From an uncultured Selenomonadaceae bacterium (lineage in GTDB: Bacteria > Bacillota > Negativicutes > Selenomonadales > Selenomonadaceae), in assembly GCA_905233965.1 (NCBI GenBank), contig CAJOFG010000075.1, positions 1-13,739 on the forward strand: a stretch of DNA of 13,739 nucleotides. Direction: 5' to 3'. Numbering within the stretch: the first letter of the stretch is position 1; every line of letters begins with the position of its first letter. The notes beneath the pieces were generated by a model. That model made no database searches. It was not told the origin of the DNA and saw only the letters and a program-made list of their open reading frames with translations. Below, in pieces: positions 13,126 to 13,739 of this stretch. Position numbers and translations under genes: made by a program.

Positions 13126-13739
13126 ATGATAAGCAAAAAATTATTCAAGCAACTTCAAAAATTTGATCCCGATTTGTGCGAAGTTTTAAAATTTTCTTTG
13201 GACAGGCAAATTTTAACTTTATCTTTAATTCCGACGGACAACGCCGCATCTCCTTTGTCGCAATATTTGAAAGGGAGTGCGCTCGGAAATGATTTTATCG
13301 GACACAATGCACTCGAACATTACAGCAGAATCGAACAGCTCGCGGTTAAACGTGCCTGCGAACTTTTTAAAGCCGAACACGCAATTTTGAGAATCGGAAA
13401 TCCGATTGCCGCGTCAAGGGTCGTTTTAATGGCGTTGGCTAATCCCGGCGATACGATTTTATCTTTCAACCTTCGCAAGAGTGAACACTGTTCCGGCGAA
13501 AGAATGAATTTTAATTTTGTAAATTTTGCCATCGAACCTCACGACTTCAAATTGAATTACGACAGAGTGAGATACCTCGCGCTGAAACATAAACCGACGC
13601 TGATAATTTATTCGCCGGTCAATTATCCTCACAATATCGACTACAAAAAGTTGAGAAAAATTGCGAACGAATCCGGCGCGAAATTGTGGGTTGACTTGGG
13701 ACAAAATGCCGGACTTGTCGCAAGCGGAAAAATTCCTTC
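13126..13739 (+). CDS. Divergent serine hydroxymethyltransferase-like PLP enzyme, 3' end outside window
   Basis: The open frame of 204 residues runs off the window. It follows the SHMT (GlyA) pattern: RQILTLSLIPTDNAASP (27-43) matches the RQ...LIASEN start, GSALGND (50-56) the GSxLTNKY motif, IEQLAVKRACELFKAEHA (69-86), NPGDTIL (106-112), KPTLIIYSPVNY (156-167), and VDLGQNAGLVASGKIP (189-204) the VDMAHxAGLVAxGxxP block. Key positions differ: the asparagine-tyrosine-glutamate stretch that supplies catalytic residues after GSxLT is shortened and altered, the SGSQAN phosphate loop is IGNPIA, and the histidine after the PLP-pairing aspartate (D190) is Q193. The PLP lysine would lie beyond the window. 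It is probably a paralogue with altered or lost SHMT activity rather than the housekeeping enzyme. AAAGGA 9 bases upstream supports the ATG. Confidence 0.75.
   Translation, partial: MISKKLFKQLQKFDPDLCEVLKFSLDRQILTLSLIPTDNAASPLSQYLKGSALGNDFIGHNALEHYSRIEQLAVKRACELFKAEHAILRIGNPIAASRVVLMALANPGDTILSFNLRKSEHCSGERMNFNFVNFAIEPHDFKLNYDRVRYLALKHKPTLIIYSPVNYPHNIDYKKLRKIANESGAKLWVDLGQNAGLVASGKIP

Noticed and set aside
1..13739. CRISPR array, prophage or insertion sequence
   Set aside because: No regularly spaced repeats, no transposase, integrase or phage genes, and no inverted-repeat pairs bounding a gene were seen.

Overview
This is a chromosomal window of moderate GC with very frequent A/T homopolymers, strong GGAGG-type Shine-Dalgarno sites, several TTG starts, an RNase P RNA with the conserved bacterial core and what looks like a type A (ancestral-type) layout, and a tRNA gene with an encoded CCA end. 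Together with the gene families present (YjiH, a PilM/PilN-like protein, QueC, MgtC, GntP), this fits a Firmicutes lineage, most likely Negativicutes (Selenomonadales-like, diderm). That assignment is inference; no marker here proves it.

Layout. Positions 1-752 (minus) hold a 5'-complete but truncated yjiH membrane protein gene. A divergent tRNA-Ser(GCU) with its own promoter and terminator follows (855-1068). From 1091 to 6962 all genes lie on the plus strand with short gaps: a PilM/PilN-like protein and a small overlapping ORF that looks like its broken-off C-terminus, a zinc-ribbon membrane protein, queC, a family 2 glycosyltransferase, argH, and an FkbM-type methyltransferase. A strong bidirectional terminator (6976-7021) separates this run from a convergent DeoR-family regulator (7033-7767, minus). 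Next come rnpB (7921-8271) and a second plus-strand run: a membrane diguanylate cyclase, a secreted glucosaminidase, an MgtC/SapB protein, a GntP-family permease, and a truncated, divergent serine hydroxymethyltransferase-like gene that leaves the window.

Two observations stand out. First, the glycosyltransferase carries a run of nine G and the FkbM methyltransferase a run of nine C inside their coding sequences. These are the only G/C runs longer than six that I found here. In both genes nine units keeps the frame open, and loss or gain of one unit ends translation early. This is the signature of phase-variable (contingency) genes, and it suggests a surface-glycan switch with argH caught between the two switchable genes. 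Second, a 50-bp sequence containing a near-consensus sigma-70 promoter occurs twice, identically, in direct orientation on either side of rnpB. One copy drives the diguanylate cyclase. The other lies inside the DeoR gene, in frame, exactly where the helix-turn-helix should be. The regulator therefore keeps its effector domain but seems to have lost its DNA-recognition helix, and it now has an outward antisense promoter in its 5' end.

Nothing in the window indicates a prophage, insertion sequence or CRISPR array. No stretch longer than about 170 bases lacks a gene or RNA.
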